From positions 26,930-90,929 of the forward strand of contig CAVHCP010000003.1 of NCBI GenBank assembly GCA_963634825.1: a DNA stretch of 64,000 nt, given 5' to 3'. The position numbers and the translations under genes were made by a program. Origin of the DNA: Gallibacter sp963634825 (GTDB taxonomy: Bacteria > Bacillota > Clostridia > Peptostreptococcales > Anaerovoracaceae). This document shows, in pieces, positions 52,240 to 60,286 of this stretch (its first letter is position 1; every line of letters starts with the position of its first letter). The notes beneath the pieces are model-generated. The model was not told where the DNA came from. It worked only from the letters and a program-made list of their open reading frames with translations, and searched no databases.

Positions 52240-52758
52240 ATTAGTAAAGAAATTTTCATAAACGAAGAAATTCGTGGTAAGGAGTTTAGGGTTATCAGCC
52301 CAGACGGCGAACAGCTTGGGATTATGTCAAGAGAGGAAGCATTAGCGCTTGCCGAAGAAAAAAATCTTGATTTAGTAAATATCTCACCAAATGCAAAGCC
52401 ACCGGTTTGCAAGATCCTAGACTATGGTAAATATCGCTATGAGCTTCAAAAAAGAGAAAAAGAAGCTAAGAAAAAGCAAAAAAACAATCAGGTCAAGGAG
52501 ATAAGGCTTAGCACATTTATTGAAGACCATGATATCAATGTCAAAGCAAAAACAGCATCTAAGTTTCTAAAGGATGGCGATAAGGTAAAGGTCAGCCTTA
52601 GATTTAGAGGCAGAGAGATGGGATACCAGTCAAAGGGCTACGAGGTTATGGAAAAATTCGCAAGCGTTTGCGAGGAAGTTTCCGAAATCGAGAAAAAGCC
52701 AAAATTTGAAGGTAGAAGTTTGACAATGGTTTTAACACCTAAAGCGGATAAAAAATAA
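52240..52758 (+). CDS. infC: Translation initiation factor IF-3 (ATT start)
   Basis: 172 aa. N-terminal INEEIRGKEFRVIS, the linker with KREKEAKKKQKNNQVKEIRL-type basic sequence and a C-terminal domain with RFRGREMGYQSKG. The frame is open from 52162, but the bases before 52240 are the leader and its terminator. AGGAGG at 52225-52230 is 9 bp before an ATT at 52240, and no ATG or GTG fits. AUU is the well-known rare start of infC, used for IF-3 autoregulation. rpmI follows 22 bp later. Confidence 0.93.
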   Translation: MSKEIFINEEIRGKEFRVISPDGEQLGIMSREEALALAEEKNLDLVNISPNAKPPVCKILDYGKYRYELQKREKEAKKKQKNNQVKEIRLSTFIEDHDINVKAKTASKFLKDGDKVKVSLRFRGREMGYQSKGYEVMEKFASVCEEVSEIEKKPKFEGRSLTMVLTPKADKK

Positions 52759-52780
52759 TCATCGAGGAGGTAATATAAAG

Positions 52781-52981
52781 ATGGCGAAAAATAAAATGAA
52801 GTCGCATAGAGGCGCATGCAAGAGATTTAAAATTACAGGCTCAGGAAAGGTAAAGAGAAACAAGGCGTACAAAAGCCATATTCTTACTAAGAAGTCAGCT
52901 AAAACTAAGAGAGGTCTGAGAAAGGCAACTACATTGTCAAGTGCGGATCTTAAGAGAATCAAGAGCGTTTTGAGTAAATAG
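52781..52981 (+). CDS. rpmI: 50S ribosomal protein L35
   Basis: 66 aa, very basic, with KMKSHRGACKRFKITGSGKVKR at the start (abridged here to its family pattern) and LRKATTLSSADLKRI near the end. GAGGAGG precedes the ATG. It lies between infC and rplT in the conserved operon. Confidence 0.97.
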   Translation: MAKNKMKSHRGACKRFKITGSGKVKRNKAYKSHILTKKSAKTKRGLRKATTLSSADLKRIKSVLSK

Positions 52982-52994
52982 GAGGTAGGAACTG

Positions 52995-53351
52995 ATGGCA
53001 AGAGTAAAAAAAGGTGTAAATGCACATAAAAGACATAAAAAGATTTTAAAACAGGCAAAAGGCTTTTACGGACAGAAGAGCAAGGTATTTAGAGCGGCAA
53101 ATCCTGCAGTTATGAGATCGCTTGCTTCTTCATACGTAGGCAGAAAAAATAAGAAAAGAGAATACAGAAAACTTTGGATTGCACGTATCAATGCCGGAGC
53201 AAGGATGAATGGTATATCATACAGCAGACTTATGGACGGCCTAAAAAAGGCAGGCGTTGAAATCAATAGAAAAGTGCTTTCTGAAATGGCAATCCACGAT
53301 GCGGACGGCTTTGCGGTTCTTTGCAATACAGCAAAGGATGCTTTGAAATAA
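52995..53351 (+). CDS. rplT: 50S ribosomal protein L20
   Basis: 118 aa, basic. ARVKKGVNAHKRHKK at the start, KGFYGQKSKVFRAA and WIARINAGARMNGISYS are diagnostic. It is an early assembly protein of the 50S subunit and the likely repressor acting on the infC leader. GGAGG lies 7-8 bp before the ATG; the next gene starts 24 bp after its stop. Confidence 0.97.
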   Translation: MARVKKGVNAHKRHKKILKQAKGFYGQKSKVFRAANPAVMRSLASSYVGRKNKKREYRKLWIARINAGARMNGISYSRLMDGLKKAGVEINRKVLSEMAIHDADGFAVLCNTAKDALK

Positions 53352-53375
53352 GAAAGAAAGTAAGGAGACAATTTT

Positions 53376-54512
53376 ATGAAATGTAAAAAAGTTTTACTGC
53401 CCTTAGTGATGTGTGTGACATTGGTATTTACAATGACATTTACATCATGTGGCAATCCGTATAGCAAAATAGATATTGAGGATTATATAGATATCTATGA
53501 TTACAGCAAGATGGAAACAGAACCGATAAAAGTTTCGGTTTCTGACAGTGACATCGAAGAAGAGATCCAAAGCAGATTGGAAGAAAATAAGACTGTAACC
53601 GACTCTAAGGAAGGAACAGTTGAAGACGGCGATACTATCAATATCGACTATACCGGTTCGATAGACGGCAAAAAATTCAGCGGTGGCGAGGAGACAGGCA
53701 GAGACCTGACAATCGGCTCTGGGACATTTATTGACGGCTTCGAATCAGGCTTGATAGGTGCAAAGGTCGGCACTACAAAAAATATCAAGGTTACATTCCC
53801 TGATGACTACAGTGATTCGGATCTTGCAGGCAAAAATGCTGTATTTGCTGTAAAAATCAACTCAAAAGAGGTTGAAACAATACCTGAGCTTGACGAGGAT
53901 TTTGTAAAAGAACATAGTGATGTTGATACAGTAGACGAATACAAGAAAGAAGTAAAAAAAGAACTTAAAGAAGAAAAAGAAAAAGCAGCACTCGAGACAA
54001 AAAAGACAGAGATTTGGAATACTCTTCTCAGCGAGAGCACAATAAAAAAGGATGACGACGATAAGGAAAAATATCCGGAAGAACAGCTAAAAGCAATAGA
54101 AGAAGACACAAAGGAACTCTATGAGGATATGGCTAAGGAACAAAACATGACTTTTTCTGATTACTTAGAGCAGCTTGGTATGACAGAGGATACTTTTGAT
54201 GAACAGGTTGAAAGTTATGCCAAAATCCAGGTAAAACATGAAATGATTATGTATTATATCGCTGACAAAGAGAATATAAAAATCTCCAGATCCGACAAAA
54301 AGGAATATGTTAAAAATATCCTTGCTCAGTACGGATATACAGAAGAAACATACAAGAAGGCAAATAATGGTAAATCGTACGAGTCTGTTGCCGGTAAAGA
54401 TGCGATAAAGAAGGCTACACTTAGCGACAAGGTTGGCGAATATGTTGTAAATCTGGCAATTAAAAATTATGAAAAGTCACATGAGGATTCATCCAAAGAC
54501 TCTGATAAATAG
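53376..54512 (+). CDS. Exported trigger-factor-like peptidyl-prolyl isomerase, lipoprotein
   Basis: 378 aa. A signal peptide with a long hydrophobic core ends in the lipobox FTSC (Cys about 25). An FKBP-type PPIase domain (about residues 80-165; INIDYTGSIDGKKFSGG, IGSGTFIDGFESGLIG) is followed by a helical trigger-factor C-terminal domain (to about 360). The N-terminal ribosome-binding domain with the GFRxGxxP signature of true trigger factor is absent. It is therefore best seen as an extracellular foldase anchored to the membrane, comparable in role to PrsA. It follows rplT by 24 bp and may be co-transcribed. A polyglutamate- and lysine-rich stretch lies in the middle. Confidence 0.88.
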   Translation: MKCKKVLLPLVMCVTLVFTMTFTSCGNPYSKIDIEDYIDIYDYSKMETEPIKVSVSDSDIEEEIQSRLEENKTVTDSKEGTVEDGDTINIDYTGSIDGKKFSGGEETGRDLTIGSGTFIDGFESGLIGAKVGTTKNIKVTFPDDYSDSDLAGKNAVFAVKINSKEVETIPELDEDFVKEHSDVDTVDEYKKEVKKELKEEKEKAALETKKTEIWNTLLSESTIKKDDDDKEKYPEEQLKAIEEDTKELYEDMAKEQNMTFSDYLEQLGMTEDTFDEQVESYAKIQVKHEMIMYYIADKENIKISRSDKKEYVKNILAQYGYTEETYKKANNGKSYESVAGKDAIKKATLSDKVGEYVVNLAIKNYEKSHEDSSKDSDK

Positions 54513-54536
54513 CATTTTGTTTAATATTTTGCCGAT

Positions 54537-54559
54537 TTTAGCCTGATTTTTAGGCTAAA
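54537..54559 (+). terminator. Hairpin after the trigger-factor-like gene
   Basis: TTTAGCCT / AGGCTAAA (8 bp, 7-nt loop) lacks a good T-run. A second dyad ACGCAGCT (54573-54580) / AGCTGCGT (54615-54622) followed by TTTTATATT lies just behind it. Together they probably end the operon. Confidence 0.5.
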
Positions 54560-54641
54560 CGATTGTAATTATACGCAGCTTATGATAGAGTAGATATGTT
54601 ATCTGCAATATCTGAGCTGCGTTTTATATTGCAGGGAAAAT

Positions 54642-54732
54642 AACTCTGGAGAACTCCTTAGATGGAGTGCCGAAGGTGTAAGGAGCGATAAGTCGCAGAC
54701 GCTCCGATCTCTCAGGCAAACGGACAGAGCAT
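54642..54732 (+). promoter_or_regulatory. Glycine riboswitch, single aptamer
   Basis: The conserved core is present: GGAGA, GTGCCGAAGGTGTAA (54667-54681), then ATCTCTCAGGCAAACGGACAGAG (abridged pattern, 54707-54729). P1 forms between CTCTG (54644-54648) and CAGAG (54725-54729). A second CTCTG at 54751-54755 could compete for CAGAG as a switch. It precedes a glycine/alanine symporter, its natural target. Confidence 0.93.
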
Positions 54733-54792
54733 TTTTTTGTTTTGTCCTTTCTCTGAAAAGCTACAACTTATATAAAGAGAGGGGATTTTTTT

Positions 54793-56229
54793 ATGGGAGA
54801 AAGAATAGCCGAAATAATATCAATCGTCGATAAGGCAATTTGGGGCGTGCCACTTATGGCAACAATAATGATTGTAGGCCTGTTTTTGACGATAAGACTT
54901 GGATTTTTGCAGTTTAGAAAACTCGGCAGAGCGCTGAAGTTTGCTGTTAAAAATGAGGACGACGGCGAAGGAGATGTAACAAGCTTCGGAGCGCTTTGTA
55001 CTGCGCTTGCCGCAACGATAGGTACAGGTAATATCGTAGGTGTTGCCACAGCTATAGAGCTTGGTGGACCGGGTGCACTTTTTTGGATGGTAATGGCCGC
55101 ACTTCTTGGAATGGCAACAAAATATTCCGAGGGCGTATTGGCACTAAAATTTAGAAGGACGATGCCGGACGGACATAAGCTTGGCGGACCGTTTTGCTAT
55201 ATCGAATATGGTATGGGAAAAAAATGGAAATGGCTGGCGATGGCATTCGCATTGTTTGGAGCGCTTGCAGGTGCGCTTGGTATAGGTACATCAACTCAGA
55301 TGAATGGTATAGCCGAAGCAGTTGAAACTTTCGCAGATCCAAATGCTGCGCATACAATACAAATATTTGGCGTAGAAGCAACAGTTGCAAAGGTTATTGC
55401 GACAGTGCTGATAACACTTGTTGTAATCGTCGTAATACTTGGCGGTATATCAAGGATAGCAAGCATAACAGAAAAGCTTGTACCATTTATGGCAGTGCTT
55501 TATGTGGTGATATGCCTTGCGATATTATGCTATAACTTTAGAGCTATACCAAATGCGATAGTAGAGATACTAGAAGGCGCATTCGGACTTAAGGCTGCCG
55601 GCGGCGGATTTTTAGGTGCTATGATAGCGGCAATGTCAAGCGGTGTAGCAAGAGGTATATTCTCAAACGAATCAGGCCTTGGTAGTGCGCCTATTGCTGC
55701 TGCTGCGGCAAAGACAACCGAGCCTGTAAGACAGGGTCTTGTATCTATGACAGGTACATTTATAGATACTGTTTGCATCTGTTCTATGACAGGTCTTAGC
55801 ATTATGGTAACAGGAGCTTACAAAAGCGGTTCGTCCGGTGCGGCTATGACAGCACAGGCGTTTGGCGACGGACTTCCTTGGAGCAATCAGGTAGGAGCCT
55901 TTTTCCTCATGATATGTCTCGCATTATTTGCTTTTACAACAATACTCGGCTGGAATTATTATGGTGAAAGATGCTTCGAATATCTGACAGGTGGCAACCT
56001 CAAGGCTGTTATTGCATACAGGTGGTTATATATTATCGCTGTATTTGCAGGTCCGTTTATAGCACTAAATACAGTATGGGCATTTGCAGATATCCTAAAT
56101 GCTTGTATGGCACTTCCAAACTTGATAGCACTTGTAGCACTTAGCGGAGTTATCGTAGCGGAGACAAAGAGCTACTTCGCTCGTGCAAATCAAGGACTTG
56201 TTTCAGGTTTTGAAGACAGAAAAAAATAA
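54793..56229 (+). CDS. glyP: AGCS family sodium:glycine/alanine symporter
   Basis: 478 aa with about eleven membrane spans. GALCTALAATIGTGNIVGVATAI, the MATKYSEGVLALKFR loop and SSGVARGIFSNESGLGSAPIAAAAAKT-type sequence are the AGCS signatures (abridged). It imports glycine or alanine with Na+. The upstream glycine riboswitch argues for glycine as substrate. The start ATG at 54793 is preceded by AGAGAGGGG. It may serve uptake of glycine for fermentation or wall synthesis. Confidence 0.94.
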   Translation: MGERIAEIISIVDKAIWGVPLMATIMIVGLFLTIRLGFLQFRKLGRALKFAVKNEDDGEGDVTSFGALCTALAATIGTGNIVGVATAIELGGPGALFWMVMAALLGMATKYSEGVLALKFRRTMPDGHKLGGPFCYIEYGMGKKWKWLAMAFALFGALAGALGIGTSTQMNGIAEAVETFADPNAAHTIQIFGVEATVAKVIATVLITLVVIVVILGGISRIASITEKLVPFMAVLYVVICLAILCYNFRAIPNAIVEILEGAFGLKAAGGGFLGAMIAAMSSGVARGIFSNESGLGSAPIAAAAAKTTEPVRQGLVSMTGTFIDTVCICSMTGLSIMVTGAYKSGSSGAAMTAQAFGDGLPWSNQVGAFFLMICLALFAFTTILGWNYYGERCFEYLTGGNLKAVIAYRWLYIIAVFAGPFIALNTVWAFADILNACMALPNLIALVALSGVIVAETKSYFARANQGLVSGFEDRKK

Positions 56230-56260
56230 TTAGTTATTGACAGACAGAAAAGAGAAAATA

Positions 56261-56929
56261 ATGCAATCCAAAAACGAATCGGCAGGTATTCTTGCAAAAA
56301 GATATTTGTTGTTTGTTATCGGTCTTGTCATTATGGCATTCGGCGTCGCATTTTCTATAAATGCGGCGCTTGGCACATCACCGATATCAAGCTTTCCATA
56401 TGTGACAAGCCTGATACTGCCACTTACGGTAGGACAAATGACGATATTGATGCATGTGACATTTATAACACTTCAAATTTTGATATTAAAAAAGGAATAT
56501 GATAAGGTGCAGTTGTTACAATTACCTGTGGCGATTATATTTGGATTTATGACGGATGTTGCGCTTTGGTGTATGCAGGATGTAGTATCGCAAAATTATT
56601 TTATGCAGTGGATACTTTGTATCATCGGCATATTGCTTGTCGGTCTTGGCGTAGCTATTGAAGTTACGGCAGGTGTCGTTATTTTGGCAGGCGAGGGCTT
56701 GATACTTGCAATATGCAAAACGTATAACAAAAATTTTGCAAAGATGAAGATAATTTTTGACACATCGCTTGTCGTAATATCGGTAGTGCTTTCTATAATA
56801 TTTTTGCATTCCCTGCAGGGCGTGCGTGAGGGCACGATAGTTGCTGCATTATTTGTAGGCGTAGTTGTCAAATTGTTAAAGCCTTTTATGAATAAATTAT
56901 CCGAGAGGCTTTTTAGGAGTAAAATTTGA
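56261..56929 (+). CDS. YczE/YitT-like membrane protein
   Basis: 222 aa with five or six membrane spans, related to the YczE/YyaS family (DUF6198). MAFGVAFSINAALGTSPISS is the diagnostic N-terminal segment, and GVAIEVTAGVVILAGEGL follows. The function is unknown. The open frame has a TTG at 56237, but ATG 56261 with AAGAGAA upstream is the likelier start. The stop overlaps the next gene's ATG (TGATG). Confidence 0.85.
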   Translation: MQSKNESAGILAKRYLLFVIGLVIMAFGVAFSINAALGTSPISSFPYVTSLILPLTVGQMTILMHVTFITLQILILKKEYDKVQLLQLPVAIIFGFMTDVALWCMQDVVSQNYFMQWILCIIGILLVGLGVAIEVTAGVVILAGEGLILAICKTYNKNFAKMKIIFDTSLVVISVVLSIIFLHSLQGVREGTIVAALFVGVVVKLLKPFMNKLSERLFRSKI

Positions 56930-57855
56930 TGGATAAAAAAGCAAAAGGCATGACTCTGGCTATCGCAGGAGGCATATGCTGGGGACTTGCCGCTGTTTTT
57001 GGACAGTATCTTTTTAGTCACAATCACATAACGGCAAAATGGCTTGTCAGTGCAAGATTGCTACTGGCAGGTGCTTTGCTTTTATTGCCTGTTTTTATCA
57101 AAGAGAAAAAAGGTGTATTTGCAGTTTTTAAAAATAAAACAGACACACTAAAGCTATTAAACTTTGCCATATTTGGAATGGGCTTTTGCCAGCTTGCTTA
57201 TTATATTGCCATAGAAAAATCAAATGCGGGTACGGCAACGGTATTGCAATATGCAGGTCCTGCCATGATTATGTTATATTTTTGCGTAAAAGATAAAAAA
57301 TTGCCGACATTGTCGCAGGCTGTGGCACTGCTTATGACGATGCTTGGAGTTTGGCTGCTTGCAACAAAAGGGGATATGACATCGCTAAATATCTCAAAGG
57401 AAGCATTTTTTTGGGGAATGGCGTCGGCAGTTGCGCTCATGCTATATAATATTATCCCCGGAGAGCTTATGGAAAAATATGGCACAGTATCAGTATGTGG
57501 CTGGGGAATGCTCATAGCGGGCATATTGCTTGCAGGCTTTATAAAGCCGTGGCAGATAGTCGGCACATGGGATTTGAAGGGCATAGGAGCACTTACAGTA
57601 GTTATCATAATCGGTACGGTTTTATCATTTTCAATGTATATGGAAGGCGTCAAACTTGCAGGACCGCAGACGGCAAGTATGATAGCCTCGGTAGAGCCGG
57701 TGACAGCTACAGTTGCAACAGTTCTGATGATGAAAATAAGCTTCACATTGCCTGAGATTTTAGGTATAATATCAATAGTCATTGCGGTGACTGTATTATC
57801 AATTAAAAAAGACAGTTCGAAACCATCCTGTCTAAAAACAAAACTAGGGGACTAA
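56929..57855 (+). CDS. EamA family (DMT) transporter
   Basis: 308 aa with ten membrane spans in two EamA repeats (GGICWGLAAVFGQYLF at the start, WGMASAVALMLYNIIPG in the second half, AGPQTASMIASVEPVTATV near the end). It probably exports an amino acid or metabolite. ATG 56929 overlaps the upstream stop, with AGGAG at 56915-56919. The last 15 codons (SSKPSCLKTKLGD region) coincide with the preQ1 riboswitch, so the C-terminal tail is shaped by RNA function. A promoter for the next unit is also inside this gene. Confidence 0.88.
   Translation: MDKKAKGMTLAIAGGICWGLAAVFGQYLFSHNHITAKWLVSARLLLAGALLLLPVFIKEKKGVFAVFKNKTDTLKLLNFAIFGMGFCQLAYYIAIEKSNAGTATVLQYAGPAMIMLYFCVKDKKLPTLSQAVALLMTMLGVWLLATKGDMTSLNISKEAFFWGMASAVALMLYNIIPGELMEKYGTVSVCGWGMLIAGILLAGFIKPWQIVGTWDLKGIGALTVVIIIGTVLSFSMYMEGVKLAGPQTASMIASVEPVTATVATVLMMKISFTLPEILGIISIVIAVTVLSIKKDSSKPSCLKTKLGD
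57742..57770 (+). promoter_or_regulatory. Promoter for the queuosine-transporter transcript, inside the EamA gene
   Basis: TTCACA (57742-57747), 17-bp spacer and TATAAT (57765-57770) predict a start near 57777, about 34 nt before the preQ1 aptamer. Confidence 0.6.
57811..57850 (+). promoter_or_regulatory. preQ1-I riboswitch aptamer
   Basis: P1 GACAG (57811-57815) pairs with CTGTC (57828-57832). The GTTC after the stem's 5' arm, CC in the loop and the A-rich tail AAACAAAACTAGG match class I preQ1 aptamers; the tail is nearly that of Thermoanaerobacter tengcongensis. Ligand-free, 57827-57836 can pair with 57858-57867 over 10 bp and break the following terminator. The aptamer lies inside the EamA coding sequence. 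Confidence 0.85.
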
Positions 57856-57862
57856 GATTTAG

Positions 57863-57886
57863 ACGGGCGTCCTGCGCCCGTTTTTT
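57863..57886 (+). terminator. preQ1-controlled terminator
   Basis: A 7-bp stem ACGGGCG / CGCCCGT (57863-57869 with 57875-57881), 5-nt loop and a T-run form a terminator competing with the antiterminator made by 57827-57836. Confidence 0.88.
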
Positions 57887-57961
57887 AAAGCGTAGTGAAG
57901 TCTATATAAGCTTTACGATGACTCTTGAGTCATATCGCACCCTTAGAAAAGGAGGAAAAAT
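57887..57961 (+). promoter_or_regulatory. Second leader structure sequestering the ribosome site
   Basis: Downstream of the terminator, CGAT-GACT / AGTC-ATCG (57916-57937) forms a bulged hairpin. CCTT (57942-57945) can pair with AAGG (57950-57953), part of the ribosome-binding site AAGGAGG of the transporter gene. This may add translational control. Confidence 0.4.
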
Positions 57962-58672
57962 ATGACAAATGAGTTACTCTTGATAGCATCGGTGCTTATC
58001 ATATACGGCAGCGTGATACTTTTCTTTAAGCTGTTTGGGCTTCACGGACTTTACGGCTGGACAGTTTTTGCAGTCATAAGTGCCAACATAGAAGTACTGA
58101 TCTTGGTTAATGCGTTTGGTATGGAGCAAACGCTTGGCAACGTGATGTTTGCATCATCATTTTTGGTAACAGATATCATAAGCGAGATATATGGTAAAAC
58201 TGCGGCAAAGCGTGCTGTAAATATAGGCATACTTGCTTCAATTGTATTTGTAGCAGTATCATTTTTATGGCTTTGTTATGTACCGTCATCAAACGATTGG
58301 GCGATGCCACATATAAAAGCGATATTTTCGCATACACCGCGCCTTATGATAGCGAGTCTTTTAGTATATGCTATATGTCAGAGATTTGATGTATGGCTTT
58401 ACCATAAATGGTGGGCTTTTACAGAAAACAAATTCGGCGACAAACGAAAATGCCTATGGCTGAGGAATAACGGCTCAACTCTCGTATCACAGCTATTAAA
58501 TACCATACTTTTTAATGTCGGTGCTTTTGCAGGCATATATGATACAAAAACGCTGATAAGCATAATAGGCGCAGGATATATCATATATATCGCAACAAGT
58601 TTGCTAGACACACCATATGTATACTTAGCTCGAAGGATAGCGGAAAGAAATAACGCAACTAAAAAAATATAA
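57962..58672 (+). CDS. yhhQ: Queuosine precursor transporter (YhhQ/VUT family)
   Basis: 236 aa, six or seven membrane spans. NVMFASSFLVTDIISEIYGK and KWWAFTENKFGDKRKCLWLRNNGSTLVSQLLNT-type sequence (abridged) are diagnostic of the VUT/COG1738 family. It imports preQ1 or queuine for tRNA modification. The upstream preQ1-I riboswitch independently supports this role. AAGGAGG precedes ATG 57962. Confidence 0.94.
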   Translation: MTNELLLIASVLIIYGSVILFFKLFGLHGLYGWTVFAVISANIEVLILVNAFGMEQTLGNVMFASSFLVTDIISEIYGKTAAKRAVNIGILASIVFVAVSFLWLCYVPSSNDWAMPHIKAIFSHTPRLMIASLLVYAICQRFDVWLYHKWWAFTENKFGDKRKCLWLRNNGSTLVSQLLNTILFNVGAFAGIYDTKTLISIIGAGYIIYIATSLLDTPYVYLARRIAERNNATKKI

Positions 58673-58685
58673 TAAGAGGTAATGA

Positions 58686-59369
58686 ATGATGAAAAAATGC
58701 ATTCCGATAATAGCAAAAAGCTTTGATGAAATAAGTGAAATAGTATCAAATATCAAAAATAAAAGCTTTGATATGGTGGAGTTTAGGATAGACGGCATAC
58801 AAGGTCCGTTTAGGATAGATGATTTTATAGAAGCATGGAATGTACTTAGAAGCGAGATAAAAAAACCCGTGATTGTCACAATGCGCACAACAAATCAGGG
58901 AGGCAAAAGGGAGCTTTATGCTTCAAAATACAATGCTTTTATAAGAAACATCATATATAATATCAAACCCGAATATATAGACATCGAGCCGGCAAGCTGC
59001 GGCAATGCAACATATGCAAAGATGCTCTCGGCGCTTGCACATAAGAGAGGTATCAAGGTGATATTGAGTAATCACGACCTTTATTTTACAGATAAAGAGC
59101 GAGATGTAGAGATGCTTTTATGCAAGCTAAAGTATATGGGGGCGGACATTCCGAAGGTCGCATATATGGCAAATAGCGAAGAGGATGTCGAAAATCTTAT
59201 AAATGGCGCAAAAAAAGCGAGCGAGACGATAGGCGAGCTTATAGCTATCTCGATGGGAGAGCTTGGCAAAAGGACTAGGACGTACGGCGATGAGTTTGGA
59301 AGCGTGATAACTTTTTTGAAGCCTGTAGGCAGTGCTGTTGACGAAAGCGACGCACTTGGACAAATTTGA
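58686..59369 (+). CDS. aroD: Type I 3-dehydroquinate dehydratase
   Basis: 227 aa, TIM-barrel. Converts 3-dehydroquinate to 3-dehydroshikimate via a Schiff base. VEFRID binds substrate, TMRTTNQGG follows, catalytic His130 is in SNHDLY and Lys157 in PKVAYM, and the C-terminal SMGELGKRTRTYGDEFGS is intact. AGAGG is 6-9 bp before ATG 58686 or 58689. No other shikimate genes are adjacent; it could also serve quinate use. Confidence 0.94.
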   Translation: MMKKCIPIIAKSFDEISEIVSNIKNKSFDMVEFRIDGIQGPFRIDDFIEAWNVLRSEIKKPVIVTMRTTNQGGKRELYASKYNAFIRNIIYNIKPEYIDIEPASCGNATYAKMLSALAHKRGIKVILSNHDLYFTDKERDVEMLLCKLKYMGADIPKVAYMANSEEDVENLINGAKKASETIGELIAISMGELGKRTRTYGDEFGSVITFLKPVGSAVDESDALGQI

Positions 59370-59446
59370 ATAAAGCAAAGAAATAGTATATAATATTTCG
59401 GTGAATTTTAACTTTTTAAAGGCATATAAGACATATGGAGAAAAGG

Positions 59447-60286
59447 ATGCAAAAAATAATATCGGTAAATGAGCTGTCATTTGCATATCATCAATTAGAA
59501 GACGAAAATCCACAGCTTGTTTTGGATGATGTAAGCTTTGAAATAGAAAAAGGCTCTTTTACGGCAATAATCGGCAAAAATGGCAGCGGTAAATCAACGG
59601 TTGCCAAAAATATAAATGCTTTGCTTTTGCCAACAAAAGGAAGCATCTTTGTCAAGGGATATGATACAACAGACGAAAGCCATATATGGGATATAAGGCA
59701 GACTGCGGGAATGGTTTTTCAAAATCCTGATAACCAGATAGTTTCGAGCATAGTTGAGGACGATGTTGCCTTTGGACCGGAAAATATCGGTATAGATCCT
59801 AAGGAGATACGAGAGCGTGTAGATGAGGCGCTAAGTGCTGTAAATATGGGCGAGTTTAGGAATAAAGCTCCGCATATGCTTTCCGGCGGACAAAAGCAGA
59901 GGATAGCGATTGCAGGGGTTGTGGCTATGAAACCGGAGTGTATCATATTTGATGAGCCGACAGCGATGCTTGATCCAAAGGGACGAAAGGAAGTAATGAG
60001 CATTATAAAAAAGCTTCATGCTGAGGGTATTACTATACTTTTGATAACTCATTTTATGCAGGAGGCTGCGATGGCAGACAGAGTCATCATTATGGATGAG
60101 GGCAAGATAAAGCTTGACGGCACGCCACAGGAGGTTTTTGACCATCCAAAAGAGCTTGACGAGATGAATCTTTCCGTACCACTTGTGGTAAAGCTGGCTC
60201 AGAGCATGCGTCAAAAAGGCGTAGATGTGCCTAAGGATGTTATCGACACAGAAAAAATGGTGAAATATTTATGTCAATACAAGTAA
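59447..60286 (+). CDS. ecfA1: ECF transporter ATPase EcfA1
   Basis: ABC ATPase of the energy-coupling module, about 279 aa. Walker A GKNGSGKST, Q-loop FQNPDNQIVSS, signature LSGGQKQR and Walker B IIFDEPTAMLD. The open frame starts at 59435, but GGAG at 59437-59440 fits ATG 59447. The 3' end overlaps ecfA2 by 16 bp. With EcfA2 and EcfT it energises vitamin uptake through exchangeable S components. Confidence 0.94.
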   Translation: MQKIISVNELSFAYHQLEDENPQLVLDDVSFEIEKGSFTAIIGKNGSGKSTVAKNINALLLPTKGSIFVKGYDTTDESHIWDIRQTAGMVFQNPDNQIVSSIVEDDVAFGPENIGIDPKEIRERVDEALSAVNMGEFRNKAPHMLSGGQKQRIAIAGVVAMKPECIIFDEPTAMLDPKGRKEVMSIIKKLHAEGITILLITHFMQEAAMADRVIIMDEGKIKLDGTPQEVFDHPKELDEMNLSVPLVVKLAQSMRQKGVDVPKDVIDTEKMVKYLCQYK

